A stretch of DNA of 64,000 bases from Ruminococcaceae bacterium Marseille-P2935 (GTDB lineage: Bacteria > Bacillota > Clostridia > Oscillospirales > Ruminococcaceae): NCBI GenBank assembly GCA_900104565.1, contig LT629952.1:186001-250000 (forward strand), in the 5' to 3' direction. Below the pieces are notes generated by a model. It saw nothing but the letters and a program-made list of their open reading frames with translations. It ran no database searches and had not been told where the DNA came from. This document shows positions 25,000 through 33,652 of the stretch, piece by piece; position 1 is the first letter of the stretch, and each line of letters opens with the position of its first letter. A program made the position numbers and the translations under genes.

Positions 25000-26910
25000 A
25001 TGTTAATTGACTTGCAACATATCTCAAAAAGCTTTGGTGCTGCCGAGATTTTAAAAGACATTAATTTGAAAATAGAAGATCATAACCGAATTGGCCTAAT
25101 TGGGGTAAATGGTGCTGGAAAAACCACTTTGCTCAGCGTTATAACAGGTGAACTGCAGCCGGATGAGGGCACGATATCAACAGCAAACGGCTTATCCATT
25201 GGTTATTTAAAACAAAACGCCGGTTTAGAGCGAGGGTGCACAATTTGGGAAGAGATGCGCAGTGTTTACTCCCAAGAAATTGCGCTGGAACAGGAAATGA
25301 AGCAGTTACAGCATCAGATGGCCGAAATGTTGCCAGGGGCACAGCTGGAAGCGGCTGGTCAACAGTATGCTCACCTGCAGGAACAATTTGAAATGCGGGG
25401 TGGGTACCAGATTGATGTTAATATCAATCGTGTTCTAAATGGTATGGGGTTTGAAGGAAAGGACCGCAACACAATTATCCAAACTCTGAGCGGGGGAGAA
25501 AAAACTCGGCTTGCAATTTGCAAGCTGCTGCTAGAGTCCCCCCAGCTGCTTATATTGGATGAACCAACCAACCATCTGGATTTTAAAACCCTTCTCTGGC
25601 TTGAAGATTATCTCTCATCCTATAAAGGCGCTTTGCTGATTGTTTCCCATGACCGGTATTTTTTAAACAAGCTGGTTACCGATATTTGTGAACTGGAGCG
25701 CAAGACCCTGGTGCGCTATCGGGGCAATTATGCATCTTATGTTGTCCAAAAAGAAGAGCGTCTGCAGCGTCTGCAAAAGGAATATGATAAGCAGCAGCGT
25801 GAAATTGCAGATTTAAAAGATTATATTGCCAAGAATTTGGTACGCGCATCTACTACAGCGATGGCCCAATCACGCCGAAAAACACTGGAAAAAATGGAAC
25901 TTATTGAAAAGCCTTATTATGGTAAACGTCCGGCAAAACTGCACTTTGAATTTGAACGGGAACCTGTGAAAGACATTTTGCATGTATCGGGCCTTCGGTT
26001 AGAAGTTGGACAAGGCAGTGAAAAAAAGGTTTTGGCCGAAAGTTTGGATTTAGATGTTTTGCGGGGGCAAAAAATAGCTATTATTGGCGTGAATGGAATA
26101 GGAAAATCCACCTTTTTAAAGGTAATCCTTGAAAAAATTCCACATGTTTTTGGGGATATTGAATGGGGAAAAAACTGCAGTATCGGTTATTTTGACCAGG
26201 AGCACACTGATTTGCATGCTGAAAAGACAGTTTTGAATGAATTGTGGGATCGTTTTCCCCGAAAATACGAACAGGAAATTCGCACAGCTTTGGGCAATGT
26301 GCAAATTACCGGTGAGGAAGTGTATAAAAAAGTAGGCGCCCTCAGCGGTGGAGAACGCTCAAAACTGAAGTTTGCCATTTTGATGATGGAACATCCTAAT
26401 GTGTTGGTTTTGGACGAGCCTACCAATCATTTAGACCTTGCCACCAAAGATGCCCTTGACCAGTGTCTCTCTGCTTATCAGGGGACAATATTGGCCGTAT
26501 CTCACGACCGGTATTTGCTGAATACCTTCCCAAGTCATATTGCAGAACTAACGGATTCTGGTTTTACCACCTATGAGGGTAAATTCGACCAATATCTGGT
26601 GCAAAGTGCAGGTATGCAGCAAAATTCCAAGGCGGAAGGTGCCAGTTTAGAAAAAGAGAAACCACAGGCAAACGAATATTATCGTACCAAAAAACAGCGC
26701 AGCTTAGATGTAGCGCGCAGAAAACGGATTCAGGAGCTGGAACAGCTTATTGAAAACAGCCAGGCAGAGCAACAGGAGTTGGAGCAAAGCCTTCAGAACC
26801 CGGAAGTTGCAGCTGATTATAAGCGTTTGGAAGAAACCTGCAAGCGAATGGAAGAATTGAAAGACCAGGCTGCAGCCTGGATGGATGAATGGATAGAGCT
26901 GAACGGATAA
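25000..26910 (+). CDS. ABC-F family ATPase (Uup/YdiF type)
   Basis: A 636-residue soluble protein with two ATPase domains and no membrane part. Walker A sequences are GVNGAGKTT (near 36) and GVNGIGKST (near 362); signatures LSGGEKTRL and LSGGERSKL; Walker B LLILDEPTNHLD and VLVLDEPTNHLD. The linker between them (about 230-325) is the charged helical segment that reaches into the ribosome in this family. A C-terminal coiled coil, residues about 575-625, is as in Uup. Such proteins rescue or regulate stalled ribosomes; some give antibiotic resistance, but nothing here points to that. GGAG precedes ATG 25000. Confidence 0.93.
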   Translation: MLIDLQHISKSFGAAEILKDINLKIEDHNRIGLIGVNGAGKTTLLSVITGELQPDEGTISTANGLSIGYLKQNAGLERGCTIWEEMRSVYSQEIALEQEMKQLQHQMAEMLPGAQLEAAGQQYAHLQEQFEMRGGYQIDVNINRVLNGMGFEGKDRNTIIQTLSGGEKTRLAICKLLLESPQLLILDEPTNHLDFKTLLWLEDYLSSYKGALLIVSHDRYFLNKLVTDICELERKTLVRYRGNYASYVVQKEERLQRLQKEYDKQQREIADLKDYIAKNLVRASTTAMAQSRRKTLEKMELIEKPYYGKRPAKLHFEFEREPVKDILHVSGLRLEVGQGSEKKVLAESLDLDVLRGQKIAIIGVNGIGKSTFLKVILEKIPHVFGDIEWGKNCSIGYFDQEHTDLHAEKTVLNELWDRFPRKYEQEIRTALGNVQITGEEVYKKVGALSGGERSKLKFAILMMEHPNVLVLDEPTNHLDLATKDALDQCLSAYQGTILAVSHDRYLLNTFPSHIAELTDSGFTTYEGKFDQYLVQSAGMQQNSKAEGASLEKEKPQANEYYRTKKQRSLDVARRKRIQELEQLIENSQAEQQELEQSLQNPEVAADYKRLEETCKRMEELKDQAAAWMDEWIELNG

Positions 26911-26966
26911 TTTGCGGCATCTGTATAAAATAATATTTTACAGACGAGAATCAAAGAAAGCAGGCG

Positions 26967-28172
26967 GTGGAAAAATTGAAATTTGAGTGGAATAAACGTT
27001 ATTTAACCTTATCAATTTACGCTTTTTTAGTGTTGGCGGCCGCAATAGTATTCTCTGCCCTGGTACGGAATTTCTCAACAGTCTGGGGATTTGTATCTGG
27101 TGTCGGCAAGTTACTGCAACCATTTGTTTATGCATTTGTGCTGGCTTACCTGTTAAGCCCGGTGCTTATGTTTTTCGAAAGAAAAGTTGTGGCAAAACTT
27201 TTTAAAAATAAGATAACCCCCAAAACCAGCAGGGTAATTTCTATAATAATAACCTATATTGTTGCGTTGGTCATATTATCTGCTTTTGTTTGGGTTGTAC
27301 TTCCGCAGGTCGTGTCCAGCATAACAGGGTTGGCCGGAATTTTTCCCACAACGGATCAGGTAAATGGTTGGGTCAGCCAATTGCGAGAGACATTTCCTTG
27401 GCTTAACATTCCAAGCGATGCCGTACAGCAGGTTATGACGTATGTAGAGAAGGTATTAATAGACCTTTCAAACCAGCTGATTCAATCCATTCCATCCATA
27501 ATTGGTTATGCATCAAAATTTACAACGGGCCTGATCAATGTTTTAGTAGGCGTTATTGTGTCGATTTATATGCTGTATAATAAAGAGCGCTTTTTTGCCC
27601 AGATTAAAAAGGCGTTGTATGCCTTTTTACCAGCAGAGCGAACCAATAACATTATAGTTTTGGCCAACGATACCAACCGGGTATTTACCGGCTTTATTAT
27701 GGGGAAACTGCTGGATTCACTTATCATCGGCATTATTTGTTTTATAGGGCTTACCTTGCTCAAAATGCCTTATGCTGTTTTGGTAAGCGTTATTGTGGGG
27801 GTAACTAATGTTATTCCTTATTTCGGACCATTCATTGGGGCAATCCCAAGCTTCTTTATTATTCTTATAGTAGACCCGCTTAAATCTATCTGGTTTTTAG
27901 TTTTTATTTTAATTCTGCAACAGTTTGACGGCAATGTACTAGGCCCGAAGATATTGGGTGATTCCACAGGGTTATCCTCTTTTTGGGTAATATTTGCCAT
28001 TATCATTTTTGGGGGAATATTTGGTGTATTGGGAATGTTTGTAGGGGTACCTGTATTCGCACTAATCTACTCCTTTGCACGGTCTATCATTATTCGCAGG
28101 CTAAAAGCAAAAGAAATGCCGATAGAATCGGAACAATATGCCAGTGAGAAAAACCCATTAATAGACAAATAA
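26967..28172 (+). CDS. AI-2E family transporter (YdiK/PerM-like)
   Basis: A 401-residue membrane protein with seven or eight helices, belonging to the AI-2E/UPF0118 family. The N-terminal pair of helices, a central soluble-looking segment (about 135-190) and the conserved late motif VTNVIPYFGPFIGAIPS are characteristic. Members have been linked to AI-2 export, sodium-proton exchange or other small solutes, so the function remains open. The given start is GTG 26967; TTG 26976 with GGCGGTGG before it is equally good. It is 56 bp after the ABC-F gene and probably co-transcribed. A terminator follows. Confidence 0.85.
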   Translation: MEKLKFEWNKRYLTLSIYAFLVLAAAIVFSALVRNFSTVWGFVSGVGKLLQPFVYAFVLAYLLSPVLMFFERKVVAKLFKNKITPKTSRVISIIITYIVALVILSAFVWVVLPQVVSSITGLAGIFPTTDQVNGWVSQLRETFPWLNIPSDAVQQVMTYVEKVLIDLSNQLIQSIPSIIGYASKFTTGLINVLVGVIVSIYMLYNKERFFAQIKKALYAFLPAERTNNIIVLANDTNRVFTGFIMGKLLDSLIIGIICFIGLTLLKMPYAVLVSVIVGVTNVIPYFGPFIGAIPSFFIILIVDPLKSIWFLVFILILQQFDGNVLGPKILGDSTGLSSFWVIFAIIIFGGIFGVLGMFVGVPVFALIYSFARSIIIRRLKAKEMPIESEQYASEKNPLIDK

Positions 28173-28178
28173 TATAAA

Positions 28179-28227
28179 AAGGCATCTGATAATGATCTGA
28201 ACCATTATTAGGTGCCTTGTTTTTTTA
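28179..28227 (+). terminator. Terminator after the AI-2E gene
   Basis: Stem AAGGCATCTGATAATG / CATTATTAGGTGCCTT followed by seven T. The next 210 bp (28228-28440) show nothing recognisable. Confidence 0.85.
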
Positions 28228-28440
28228 AAAACGGTACTACCTTTTCAAGCAGCAGAATCTATTACCAAACAGGAAATTTTGCTGTTCGAAAGTTAAAAAA
28301 TTTGAGTAGGAGCTTTTGGACGTAAAGTACAGATGCCCGATGTATAGGGAAATATACCATGAAACCAACCCGTATTCAGTTACGGATGCAAATAATGCAG
28401 CTTAACACGTTATGTACGCTTTTCAATAAAACATTTAAAA

Positions 28441-28827
28441 TTACTTGCTGGTTAATTTTATATATGTGGAATGAAGCTGTACCAAAATATCTACTTGTCG
28501 TTTTTCATTTAAAATAAGCGTTTTAAAATAGCTACGATAGCCGTGTCTTCAATTTTTTTGGTTTGGCGTTCATATTTATTGATGGCTGCTTTTTCACCCC
28601 GAATAGCATTCTGTAATAATTTGCAAGTTGTCAGCGGATATTTATACCCTGAAAATTTCCGCTTTTTATCCGTTACCAGCCTATAATAAAAATATAAGCT
28701 GACTGCCAATATCTCTAAATCCTCCATACTGTCCAGTATCAGCCGTAAACATATTAGGGTGGTTTATGCGTATTGGCGGGTATGGCAGATTCACCTTCCG
28801 GTTAAGGGAAGGCTTGTTGTCCATCAT
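28441..28827 (-). pseudogene. Broken ferritin-like (Mn-catalase/spore-coat type) gene
   Basis: Three pieces in different frames read like one ferritin-like protein of sporulating Clostridia. The first starts at ATG 28827 (or 28824), with GGAG upstream, and gives NLPYPPIRINHPNM. The second (28727 down to 28509) gives MEDLEILAVSLYFYYRLVTD and then GYKYPLTTCKLLQNAIRGEK with KYERQTKKIEDTAIV. After one frameshift near 28517 a third piece gives ILNEKRQVDILVQL, ending at TAA 28441. The usual family core between the second helix and GYKYP is missing, as is the metal-ligand His of ExxH (EKRQ here). The order and spacing are too good for chance, so this is a remnant rather than a small gene. Confidence 0.55.
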
Positions 28828-29346
28828 GTCACTCCTTTACCATTATTTTTACAAATTTATGAAAAATTGAATTTTTCATCTATATTAAATTCATTGGGAA
28901 AAATAAGTTATGAATAATCGGTAAATAAACAATATTTTTATTCTGGGCATCCAGTCTTTATGGTATAATAACCGCAAGAGGTTATTATACTTTCATGGCC
29001 AGGCCGACAAGCGGTCCAATGACCAATTATACTATTTACACTTCGTGTTCATGGTATAACAACCTCACAGCGTGCTTTAAATCGAAAATTTGGTTGCCTG
29101 AGAGACCATTGAAACAACAAAAAGCTGTCTCAAGCCGGCAGGTCTGTGCCATATAAAATGCGTTGCATTTTATTTTTGAGTTATAATAACCTCACCCACC
29201 AACAAAATCGAAGATTTTGAGTGGGTCCCGAGAACATTGATACTTCGTATGAATAACCTGGCTGTTTTTACAAATATGACCCTATGCTATAGTTACTGCA
29301 TTTTGAGAAAGAAAACAATTTTAACAATGGTAAAGGCGGTAGTTGC
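28828..29346. other. Repeat-bearing intergenic region
   Basis: It contains the inverted copy of the palindromic repeat (28963-29066), a terminator-like hairpin ATAAAATGC-GTT-GCATTTTAT with trailing T at 29155-29180, and an AAAATC-GAA-GATTTT stem near 29202-29216. No gene is seen. Confidence 0.5.
28963..29066. repeat. Inverted single copy of the 90-bp palindromic repeat
   Basis: It starts with hairpin A (GTATAATAACC/GGTTATTATAC), then a GGCCAGGCC region, then hairpin B in reverse orientation (AATTATACTATTTACACTTC and GTGTTCATGGTATAAC). It is the opposite orientation of the units at 16020-16301. Confidence 0.8.
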
Positions 29347-30996
29347 GTGAAAAAGAAAAAGATCATTATTTTTGGTGTTATTACATTGTTAGCAGCACTA
29401 TATGTGTTTTGGGAATCGGTTAACTTGAATCCGCTCTATCTAGAAGGTGCGGTATTCTGGGCTGTTTTGTTTACGGTATACGTGCTTGCCTGGGCACTTA
29501 TGCGTTTTGGAGAAGTTAGTTTTCAATTTCCTAAAGAAAGCGGTGAAAAGCCGTTTCAATATACTGCAAATAAAAAGATGCCCAAATGGGTGAAGCTTTT
29601 GGTGATTATACCCTGGGCATTTATAGTGGTAATGCTGGTTTGGTCTTCGGTTATTTTTAACTGGAAATCCTACAGGGATCAGTTTGGTACCCCTGAATCA
29701 AAGAAATTCACTTCAGACGTACAGGCAATCGATGTTTCGCAAATACCTATTGTGGACAAAGATCTTGCCAGTAAGTTAGCCGATAAAAAGCTGGGTGAAA
29801 AACCCTCTTTAGGCAGTCAAGTGGTAAAAGGAACCCCCACTATTCAAATGGTAGATGGCAAACTGGTATGGGCAGTTCCGCTGTATCATTCTGGATTCTT
29901 TAAATGGGTGACAAATCTGGAAGGCTCTCCGGGTTATATTGTGGTATCGGCTACCAATGTAAATGATGTAACCTACGTTGAGAATCACCGTATTAAATAC
30001 CAGCCGGGTGCTTACCTGCTGCAGAACCTCAATCGTTATGTGCGTTTTCGTGGCGCAATCTTTACCGGTATTACTGATTTCTCTTTTGAGCTGGATGACA
30101 GTGGAGTACCCTACTGGGTGGTTTCTACCTATAAAAATAAGGTTGGCTTTAATCTGCCGGAGGCAGATGGTATTCTTACGGTAAACGCATCTACCGGTGA
30201 AATAAAACGTTATAAAATGGACAGCATTCCTAACTGGGTTGACCGTGTTCAGCCAGAAAGCTTTATTATTAACCAGATCAACAATCGCGGTGAATATGTA
30301 CGTGGCTTCTTAAACTTTGCAGACACCGAAAAAACCAAAGCTTCGGAAGGCCATGCCATTGTATATAACAATGGTACCTGCTACCTGTTTACCGGTCTTA
30401 CCAGTGTAGGTAGCGATGAAAGTGCAATTGGCTTTATGATGGTCAATATGGTTACCAAAGAATCCTTTATGTACGAGATGAGCGGCGCAACCGAACTTGC
30501 CGCCCAGGGTTCGGCTATGGGTAAGGTTCAGCATCTGGGATATACTGCATCCTTTCCGATTATACTCAATATTTCCAATCAGCCTACGTATTTTATGACT
30601 CTAAAGGATAGGGAAGGGCTGGTAAAACAATACGCCTTTGTATCTGTGGTAAATTATTCTACTGTTGGCACTGGGGAAACGATTCAGGCGGCTATAAAGG
30701 ATTATCAGAACGCGTTAAAGTACGATACTTCGGCTGAAGACTTTACAACCAGTGATCAGGTTGAAAATGTTCGGGGTACTGTAGAAAGAATCGCAAGCGA
30801 GTTTAATGGTACAGAGCTGATTTATAAGCTGATCCTCACAGAGGATAAGAGTAAAATCTATATCATTACCGCAACAGCTAGCGATGAGTTGGCGCTGACT
30901 TTGCCAGGAGACAGGGTATCACTGGAAGCTGAGATAACTGACAGTCCAATACGTAGTGCGACAAGCTTTGATAACCTGCAATATACCCAGAAATAA
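29347..30996 (+). CDS. Large membrane-anchored protein of unknown function
   Basis: A 549-residue protein not assigned to a family with confidence. Hydrophobic segments at about 6-22, 33-53 and 84-104 place the N-terminal part in the membrane. The remaining 440 residues, rich in beta-type sequence, would lie outside. A tract such as GSPGYIVVSATNVNDVTYVE followed by repeated aromatic-polar strands suggests a beta-rich fold; the last 80 residues (VRGTVERI...LPGDRVSLEAE) look like a small OB-like domain. The start is GTG 29347, with AAAGGCGG 7 nt upstream. A 73-residue secreted partner follows at 95 bp. No enzyme motif was found. Confidence 0.7.
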   Translation: MKKKKIIIFGVITLLAALYVFWESVNLNPLYLEGAVFWAVLFTVYVLAWALMRFGEVSFQFPKESGEKPFQYTANKKMPKWVKLLVIIPWAFIVVMLVWSSVIFNWKSYRDQFGTPESKKFTSDVQAIDVSQIPIVDKDLASKLADKKLGEKPSLGSQVVKGTPTIQMVDGKLVWAVPLYHSGFFKWVTNLEGSPGYIVVSATNVNDVTYVENHRIKYQPGAYLLQNLNRYVRFRGAIFTGITDFSFELDDSGVPYWVVSTYKNKVGFNLPEADGILTVNASTGEIKRYKMDSIPNWVDRVQPESFIINQINNRGEYVRGFLNFADTEKTKASEGHAIVYNNGTCYLFTGLTSVGSDESAIGFMMVNMVTKESFMYEMSGATELAAQGSAMGKVQHLGYTASFPIILNISNQPTYFMTLKDREGLVKQYAFVSVVNYSTVGTGETIQAAIKDYQNALKYDTSAEDFTTSDQVENVRGTVERIASEFNGTELIYKLILTEDKSKIYIITATASDELALTLPGDRVSLEAEITDSPIRSATSFDNLQYTQK

Positions 30997-31091
30997 AAGG
31001 TGTTTTGTCGAATGAAGTCGGCATTTCTCTTGACAGAATTTGGGAGAGCGATTATAATGAAACACAACGCTGTGTAATAGGAGGTTATAAG

Positions 31092-31313
31092 ATGATTCGG
31101 GGACTGTTGGGTAAGGTAGCGGCAGCGCTTTCTATGTTGGTTTTATTTGCAATGCCCGCCTATGCGGCGTTGGAAAATCCACCGATGGGAGATACTTCCG
31201 GAACTACTACTGCAATTATAACAGGTCTTTTGATTTTATCTGCCGTACTGATAGTTGTGTTTGTCATACTGTCCGTGAGTAAAAAGAAAAAAGGCGGCTC
31301 TAAACGCAAATAG
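31092..31313 (+). CDS. Tiny exported protein with a sortase-signal-like tail
   Basis: 73 residues: signal peptide 1-25 (cleavage likely after AYA), then only about 13 residues including NPPMGDTS, a membrane helix at 41-63 and a basic tail KKKKGGSKRK. The layout is that of a cell-wall sorting signal (compare N-P-x-T-G-D variants), but the Thr is replaced by Met, so sortase cleavage is doubtful and there is almost no mature domain to anchor. ATG 31092 has TAGGAGG upstream; the longer frame from 31005 has none. It follows the large membrane-anchored protein and may be its accessory subunit. Confidence 0.65.
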   Translation: MIRGLLGKVAAALSMLVLFAMPAYAALENPPMGDTSGTTTAIITGLLILSAVLIVVFVILSVSKKKKGGSKRK

Positions 31314-31341
31314 AATCTGAAAATTTTATAAACCATATGAA

Positions 31342-31369
31342 AGAGCCCTGTAAGTATTTGCAGGGCTCT
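31342..31369. terminator. Hairpin after the tiny exported protein
   Basis: AGAGCCCTG/CAGGGCTCT with a 10-nt loop. The T run after it is poor, so termination may be inefficient. Confidence 0.6.
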
Positions 31370-31604
31370 CGTTATAAAATGATTTAAGCAATGGCTTTCA
31401 TGCGAATTGAGGCAGGCAGTCCATACTAAAACAGACAAAGAATGGATATACTGATATAGTCAAGTAGTCAAAAAATTTTGGAACTACCGTTTCTAAGATG
31501 CAGTTGTACCCAAAGGTGTGAAAATTGACTTATATAGAAAAGATATCCGTTTAAACTGCTGCGTGTGTTTATAACTGAACAGTTTACAGAACCAGATTAG
31601 GAGT

Positions 31605-33023
31605 GTGATTGATTTGCAAACAGATGAAAAACAAAAGGAGATTATCGATACTTTTTTAAAAAAGAACCGTTCTGCAATCCTTCATGATATTGCATCATTG
31701 GTGAATATTAAGAGTGTCAGTAAACCGGATGCCAGTGGAAAGCCGTTTGGAGAAGGCTGTGCCAAAGCACTGGATACGGCTCTTGCTATGGGCAGTGCGC
31801 TAGGTTTTGCCTCAAAAAACTACGATTATTACTGCGGAAAGCTTTCTATGGGAAAAGGGCCGGAGCTTGCTATGATTGCCCATCTCGACGTGGTACCGGA
31901 AGGTAGTGACTGGAAATATAACCCTTATAATGCTGTAATTGTGGATGACAAATATATAATTGGCCGCGGTGTCAGCGACGATAAAGGTGCGGCTGTTGCA
32001 GCGCTGTATGCCATGAAGTGCCTTAAGGAGCTTGGTATGCCGTTAAAGCACCAGATCAGTTTAATTTTAGGCTGCTCGGAAGAAGCCGGCATGGAGGACC
32101 TGAAATATTATTTGAAAAAAGAAAAGCCGCCGGTTTTTGCGTTTACTCCCGATGCCGAGTTCCCTGTTTGTATTGGGGAAAAGGGAATGCTTACCATTGA
32201 CCTGACCTCACAGCAGCTTTCTGGCAACATTGTTTCCTTTGAAGGCGGCCTTGTATTCAACATGGTAGCGGACCGGGCCAGTGCGGTGCTTTGTGACGTT
32301 GAGCTAGGTGAAGTGAAGCGCCGGCTTGACGAAGAGTTTGAGATCTCGCAGGTTACAAAAGGGGTAAAGGTATTGGCAAAAGGGGTTTCGGCTCATGCTG
32401 CTGAGCCAAAGGGTTCAGTGAATGCGATTCAAAAATTGGCGGCAGCGCTGGTGAAAACCGAGCTTGTAACCGGAGAACACCGGCTGGCGCTGGAATTTAT
32501 TGCTCAGCTGCTTTCTGACGATTATGGAATTTCGCTAGGAATTAACTGCGAAGACGAACCTTCCGGTAAGCTAACAAAAATAGGCGGAAAGATAAGTTAT
32601 CAGGATGGTGTCTTTGTGCAGAATATCAATATCCGGTACCCGGTTACAGCCAGTGGCAACGAAATATTAAGGAAGATTTCAGAGTCTATTAAGAAAGCAG
32701 GATTTACAGCTGAAAATGTAGTGGATTCAGCCCCGTCCTACCTGCCAGCCGATTCGGCTGAGGTACAGACCTTAATGGAGGTATATCGTGAGGTGACTGG
32801 GCGCGATGAACAGCCCTATACTATGGGCGGGGGTACCTATGCCCGGCACCTGCCAAATGCAGTAGCATTTGGACTGGGCTTTGTTGGCAGTGAACGGTTA
32901 AGCAAAGAACCAAACCGCGGTGGTGTTCACCAGCCGGATGAAGAGCTGAATATTGAATGCCTGCTCAGTGCAATTAAAGTTTTTATCCTCGCCTTGCTGC
33001 GGCTGGATCAAGTACTGGAATAG
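31605..33023 (+). CDS. pepV: Sapep/PepV-like dipeptidase (M20A)
   Basis: A 472-residue cytoplasmic metallodipeptidase. The motifs are AHLDVVPEG near residue 92 (His-x-Asp), GRGVSDDKGAAVA, the catalytic Glu-Glu in CSEEAGMED, the ADRASAVL and AHAAEPKGS dimer-loop segments, and the late YARHLPNAVAFG and VHQPDEELN ligands. The length and the insertion between domains match the PepV group, which cleaves unstructured dipeptides. Start is uncertain: GTG 31605 lies at the ribosome site itself, and TTG 31614 after TAGGAG is the alternative. It is a single gene. Confidence 0.88.
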   Translation: MIDLQTDEKQKEIIDTFLKKNRSAILHDIASLVNIKSVSKPDASGKPFGEGCAKALDTALAMGSALGFASKNYDYYCGKLSMGKGPELAMIAHLDVVPEGSDWKYNPYNAVIVDDKYIIGRGVSDDKGAAVAALYAMKCLKELGMPLKHQISLILGCSEEAGMEDLKYYLKKEKPPVFAFTPDAEFPVCIGEKGMLTIDLTSQQLSGNIVSFEGGLVFNMVADRASAVLCDVELGEVKRRLDEEFEISQVTKGVKVLAKGVSAHAAEPKGSVNAIQKLAAALVKTELVTGEHRLALEFIAQLLSDDYGISLGINCEDEPSGKLTKIGGKISYQDGVFVQNINIRYPVTASGNEILRKISESIKKAGFTAENVVDSAPSYLPADSAEVQTLMEVYREVTGRDEQPYTMGGGTYARHLPNAVAFGLGFVGSERLSKEPNRGGVHQPDEELNIECLLSAIKVFILALLRLDQVLE

Positions 33024-33143
33024 CGCAGTATTACATCATGCTTTAATAAAGGCCAGAATAACTTTTTAAATTTCCCTTAATGGATGGACCAGCACTCTTT
33101 GGGGGATACTAGAACCATTCTAAAAAAGGAATGGGGCATTTTA

Positions 33144-33350
33144 ATGGAAAATAAAGTGTTAGTAAAAGTACAGGGCATGTCTTGTAAAGGATGCGAGCGC
33201 CGCCTGCAGGATCAACTTGCCAAATTACCGGGAATTGAGTTGGTAACTGCAAATGCTAAAAATGGTACGGTGGAAGTGATTGGCAGCCAGTTGGATGCCA
33301 TGTCCATCACAGATGAAATTGAGGCGCTGGGTTTTACCGTAATAGGTTAA
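33144..33350 (+). CDS. Heavy-metal-associated domain protein (CopZ-like)
   Basis: A 68-residue single HMA domain with the metal-binding loop GMSCKGCERR (Cys14 and Cys17) and the end EIEALGFTVIG typical of copper chaperones and ATPase N-domains. No copper ATPase gene is adjacent, so the partner is elsewhere. The frame extends upstream to 33084, but ATG 33144 begins the domain at the normal place. It should act in the cytoplasm, handing Cu(I) or a similar soft metal to a pump. Confidence 0.8.
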   Translation: MENKVLVKVQGMSCKGCERRLQDQLAKLPGIELVTANAKNGTVEVIGSQLDAMSITDEIEALGFTVIG

Positions 33351-33434
33351 GCCCAGCCTTTAATTTTTCCTGAATTCCCTTGTCTTTTCGTACAAATTAT
33401 ATTATAATAATAAAGCTGAGATAGAGCAGAAACC

Positions 33435-33618
33435 ATAGACAGGTAAAAATATGTTCTGTCATGCGGATATACGGGTCCTGTGCGACAGAGTGCCGTGAAC
33501 CATGTCAGGCGGGGAACCGAGCAGCATTAAGCGGATTTCTTTGTGCGCCGCAGTTAATCTGTATATCCGCTTGAGAGAACATATTCGGCCACTATTATTA
33601 TGTGGCCGGCCTGTCTAT
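33435..33618 (+). ncRNA. ffs: Signal recognition particle RNA
   Basis: The ends pair (ATAGACAGG 33435-33443 with CCTGTCTAT 33610-33618), followed inside by GTTCT/AGAAC and GCGGATATAC/GTATATCCGC. The apical domain has the conserved run GAACCATGTCAGG, a GGGGAACC tip and GAGCAGCATTAAG, the Ffh-binding part of SRP RNA. A GGCCAC/GTGGCC side hairpin sits near the 3' end. Location directly before dnaX is the same as in Bacillus. Exact ends are inferred from pairing. Confidence 0.88.
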
Positions 33619-33652
33619 TTTCTTTGCATCAACTGGAAAGGGGGCGTTAGGC

